Shown: one piece after another, positions 59,910 through 64,000 of the stretch
Layout of the letters: the number at the start of each line of letters is the position of its first letter
Numbering within the stretch: the stretch's first letter is position 1
The notes under the pieces: model-generated
The model's input: only the letters and a program-made list of their open reading frames with translations
What the model was told of the DNA's origin: nothing
Database searches by the model: none
Source of the DNA: Chrysomallon squamiferum
Taxonomy: Eukaryota; Mollusca; Gastropoda; Neomphalida; Peltospiridae
Reading direction: 5' to 3'
Assembly: GCA_012295275.1 (NCBI GenBank)
Contig: CM022670.1
Location: 21,297,146-21,361,145 of the forward strand
DNA length: 64,000 nucleotides
Position numbers and translations under genes: made by a program

Positions 59910-60720
59910 AAACAAAAACAAAAACAAAAATTATTACAAAAAAATGTCTGGAGATTGTTTTCTGCACAATAATTATAGCAATGTTGTTGTTTTTTGTAGA
60001 AGATAAAATATGTACATTATTTTTTTATAACATATTTATAATGACTTTGAAAAACGACATGTAATTTTATTGCAAAACTTTGATTTTTGTTTACATAAAC
60101 AGCAAGTTAGCCTGACAAAAATAAGCACAAAAAAGTTGCAATGGATATTATTTTTATTTCTATCTCTCTGCTATATTTTCTTCTTTGATGTTATAAAGCG
60201 TAATATTTAAATTATTTTGATTTCTATTTCTTTTTATCTGTGTTGCTGTTATTGTTATTATTATTATTATTATCGTTATATACATTATTCTTTTTTAAAC
60301 TATATCGTCGTGGGCAATCTAGTGACAGGTCGAGATATGTTTACAGGAGAGGGCCTGAACAAACATATTTGTTTGTGAACGATTCATGTTACATTACCTA
60401 CTACAAACGGCTGAGGGTGGATTATGAGTCCTTCAGTGCCTCCCTACGGCATTAAGTTCTAAACTGTCTCTCAAACACAGCCTGGTAGATTAATGAACAG
60501 TTAATACCAATGTCCTAGCGACTTACTTTGAATTTTTAGTTTTATTATAAAATTTGTGCCGTTTCTCACTGTCTTTTGTAGTGTAGACTATATTATTATT
60601 ACTATCATTATATTTACCTCTTTTATATTATTTTTAATGTTGACTATGTATGTAGAGAACACTGTTTAAAACGACACTAGGCCACGAATAAAACTTGTCC
60701 AGCTGCAGGTGCGGGTATAC
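59910..60720 (+). other. SLC6 3' untranslated region (predicted)
   Basis: AT-rich sequence after the stop, with A-rich and TTA runs, up to the AATAAA at 60687-60692. Nothing coding is visible. Confidence 0.45.
60687..60692 (+). terminator. Candidate polyadenylation signal of the SLC6 gene
   Basis: AATAAA in GCCACGAATAAAACTTG, about 780 bp after the stop, the first canonical hexamer I noticed downstream of the coding end. Confidence 0.45.
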
Positions 60721-61018
60721 TTTAGATGAGAAGCCCTTTGTTACAAACACCCAGTTGAAAACTTTTGTTATATCAGAAACTATTCTCTGTCAGAAAATTA
60801 AAATCATTCTCAGGCAGTGCCAGGGTCAAGTGATTTAAAACCAGCTCTAGACAGACTGACATGCCGTATATTTCATATAATTTTTAATTCCGTTTTGTAC
60901 TACGAAATGACAGATGAAAGGGTAATATATTTTTGTTATCACGAAATAAGTCTTTTGCAAGTTTTTGTTAATTATTTCATTTATGTAATTATGTATTTAT
61001 TTATTGATTGATTTCATC

Positions 61019-61050
<32 letters not shown>

Positions 61051-61148
61051 GTGTTTTTTTTTGTTTTTTTTTTTTTTCTGGAGGGATGGTTGGATTTTAT
61101 TATTTACCGTATAGCAACTGTTGACAAGTACATATTTCCGGTTATTTC

Positions 61149-61179
<31 letters not shown>

Positions 61180-62726
61180 GAATACCAAAACAAACGTCAT
61201 CAGCCTAACATTAGATTTTTGTTTTTTCAATTAAAATATTTCATTGTTCTTTGATGTGGGTTTGTTTTCATCGATGCGGTGCCTGCTTGCAGATTTTATT
61301 ATTATTGTTTATCTTCTTCTTTTTTTTTTTTTTAAAGCAATACCATTTCAATTAATAGTAAGGCAAAGACAGCTGCAATTGACTTATTGTATACATATAG
61401 TTAACTAATATTCGCCAGAGAAAAATTACTGTTAATTGTACAACTGTTTACTTTATACTCAAATAATTGCTGACACCTTTTTTTCTTTTTTTTTTTTGTT
61501 GTTGTGGTGTTTTTAAAAAAAAAAAAAAAAAAATATTTTTCCTTTTATTTTATTATTTATTTATTTTTTTCGAGATTTTGTTGAGTTTCTTTTTCTTTTC
61601 TTTTTTTAATTAATTGTTTAATCCTTACCTGTTCTGTTTTTATATATTAACGATATTACACTAACTATAAAATATAATTAACACTAGTCTTCAAAATAGT
61701 TTTCACCTTCAGCATAATATGTTATATATGATGTTTGTAATAGTTTTGCCGATGGCATGTCGTTTCCAGTTTATTCTTTGTTCAGGTGATTATTTTAGTA
61801 ATACTGATTTTATGTAAGTATATCAACAGATCTAATTTTTTAGCAACTCTTTTGTAATGTACAAGTAGTTTAATGCATATCAATGTATGTATTAAAGTAG
61901 AAAATATATGTCTATTTTTGAAACGTGTTTATTTTCATATATGCATTACATGTGCTTGTTTTACACTAATAGTTGAAACCGAATATAAACTTAATATGAT
62001 ATCAAGGGATTTTTTATGTTAAGTTCTCATAATATGGCCTTTGATAAACTTTAGTTGTGGGTGTCAGGAAAAAGACTCGCCATTAAGACACGAGGGATAT
62101 TTTGCTTGAGGTTATTAATGTATGCTAATAGTAAAGTGTGACAGTAGAATAGTACAACGCAAATAAAGAACCAAGATCCAATATGTTCTTGTTTATCCAA
62201 AATTCCTCCACTGTTTTGCCAGAAGTTTATAGGGCGTTTGGTACCCTGTCCCCCTGAGTTGTACGCACATGAACATTTCAATACTTTCTGTGACTTCCGT
62301 ACTTTGGCTATGAAACAGCATGGAATATTTATTTAGAAGAATAACAAAACGAATTATAATAATAATAAAATACATGAAATTTATAAACAAGGAGAAACTG
62401 AAATTAACTCTTTTCTTTTGTTGTTATTTCGAATTAAAATGATTCGGAGCCGTTTTATAGGGTCGGGCGAAGATGATTACCATTCTTTGAGTGGACTTCT
62501 GTACAAAATTAATAGTTTTAACTTTTTTCCATCCGCCTTTACAGAATTTTGGTCGCATATCTGCAGGAGTACGCCTACACAGTTTGAGTACCTCTGCTCT
62601 GAACAAAGTACAATTTGCATTAAAACGAATACGAAGAACAAAATAAAAAATTAATAATAATAATAAAAAATGTTAAATAGATCAGTCAGCGATGAATACA
62701 GAAGTCTGAGAGCAAAGAAACAAATA

Positions 62727-62776
<50 letters not shown>

Positions 62777-62948
62777 ACAAAGAAAATACATGAAAAGGAA
62801 AACAAAATATCTGCATTTACTTTGTATTATATTTTGTTGTTTGCAAATGAGTAAATTTGGCTTCGTTTACTAATTACATAAAAACAGTGTAGCTTTAATT
62901 ATACCTAAAGACCTATAAAAAAAAAAAAAATCTTACTTTTACTGGAAT

Positions 62949-62985
<37 letters not shown>

Positions 62986-63560
62986 ATTTAAGTTAATTTA
63001 TTAGCCTCTGTATATTATATATGTTTTAGTCAACATTCTTGGCCAGAATTCTAAATTAGTTTTACTTTATATCACTAGTTCCACAAGGTGAATTCAAGGT
63101 CAAAGTCATTTAATACATTCCGTTCGACATAAAAAATAATTGAAGATTTAAAATCCTTGACCAGTTTCATTTCCAGTGATACCATGTTTATTCAGTTTGA
63201 TTCATATTTTTCCGAAAAGCAAGTCTAAAGATCATAGAATATATATTCTTTTATATTTTCACAAATTTAAAATCCATTTGGTGTCAATGACCTACAACAA
63301 CAAACAAACTTTCACACACAGGCACACTCACACACATACACTCGTACAAATATATATTTTATATCCTACTTTAATATAATAAGAAAATCAATCAAAAACG
63401 TTTATTATACAGGCATTCTGTCTTTAATATTATTTTTTTTATTTTTTTATTTTTTCAATTGTAACACCATTCTGATGCACCGTATAACCGTATAGTAAGG
63501 CGTTGTGGGTGTTTAATTGAAGAAACTGCATTCTTGGTAAATAGTTCATACGGACAGTTA
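60721..63560. other. Intergenic sequence after the SLC6 gene
   Basis: No gene recognised. Contents: TTA run (61020-61047), poly-A (61153-61179), several T tracts, (CA)n (62728-62773), poly-A (62920-62931) and (TTTA)n (62948-62982). Short open frames have no recognisable similarity. Confidence 0.6.
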
Positions 63561-63563
63561 GTT

Positions 63564-63639
63564 TTATAAATGAAGAAGTTCGTACATTTCCGATGTTCAC
63601 GGTATGTTCCGACGATAACGTAGCCTCGGTTTCAATATC
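63564..63639. repeat. 76-bp direct repeat, copy 1
   Basis: From TTATAAATGAAGAAGTTCG to CTCGGTTTCAATATC; equal in length to copy 2, with four base differences. Confidence 0.85.
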
Positions 63640-63874
63640 TCGGTGAATATTTATTGGTGAATATTTCATACGAACAGACGTGCTTCACAACAGCTTCCTC
63701 TGATTAGCACGTTAATTTTTTTCCTATCCTATCCTATACGAACAGTTTGATGTTCTTTTAGATTTCTTTTAAAGGAGTTGCTGAATTTATAGTTTGTCAT
63801 AAAATGAATCTGAAATAAATAAATAAATAAATAAATAAAGTTATGACTTCGACGCTCTTAGCTAAAGGTTAGAT

Positions 63875-63950
63875 TTATAAATGAAGAAGTTCGTACCTTT
63901 CCGATATTCACGGTAACTTCCGACGATAACGTAGCCTCGGTTTCAATATC
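63875..63950. repeat. 76-bp direct repeat, copy 2
   Basis: Second copy, 311 bp after the first and close to the window edge, so further copies may lie outside. Confidence 0.85.
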
Positions 63951-64000
63951 GTAAATTTATATTTAGCTGCACTGGCAATTCCTGGAAACAATCTGAACTT

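Overview
The window is animal nuclear DNA: AT-rich, gene-sparse, full of long microsatellites (CA, CT, TTA, ACAT, TTTA) and tandem duplications, with one 15-exon gene bearing consensus GT-AG introns. Repeat style and gene structure are most compatible with a cephalopod mollusc such as an octopus. That is inference (about 0.55); nothing here identifies the species.

Region 1-10,100 is an array of five roughly 2-kb tandem units (plus a sixth, truncated) with no convincing gene. The units fall into two subtypes in the order A-B-B-A-B; the fourth carries an insertion of about 0.8 kb with long inverted repeats. Region 10,181-13,665 holds decayed copies of the same sequence mixed with sequence from upstream of the genes that follow.

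Region 13,666-29,260 contains three tandem copies (spacing about 5.4 and 5.8 kb) of a complete small gene. Each has a CACGTG box, a TATA box, a short non-coding first exon with a GTAAGT donor, an intron, a single coding exon for a 286-residue nuclear-looking protein that I do not recognise, and a conserved distal AATAAA. The coding sequences differ by only 3-5 residues, and almost all differences change the protein. Copy 3 has a 1.3-kb insertion in its intron that holds a perfect 100-bp-arm palindrome; copy 2 has lost about 0.96 kb of 3' flank.

Region 29,260-37,200 is intergenic: microsatellites, a Tc1/mariner transposase relic, and a tandem duplication with a repeat distance of about 1.57 kb.

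Region 37,200-60,700 is one complete plus-strand gene for an SLC6-family sodium/chloride-coupled transporter. I could assemble 15 coding exons, in frame throughout, giving 655 residues. The first coding exon is only five codons and is separated from the rest by a 14.1-kb intron packed with simple repeats and a probable tRNA-derived SINE. The remainder, 60,700-64,000, is intergenic with simple repeats and a 76-bp direct repeat.

The two gene systems have no evident functional link. No RNA gene, CRISPR array, intact transposon or viral gene was found.
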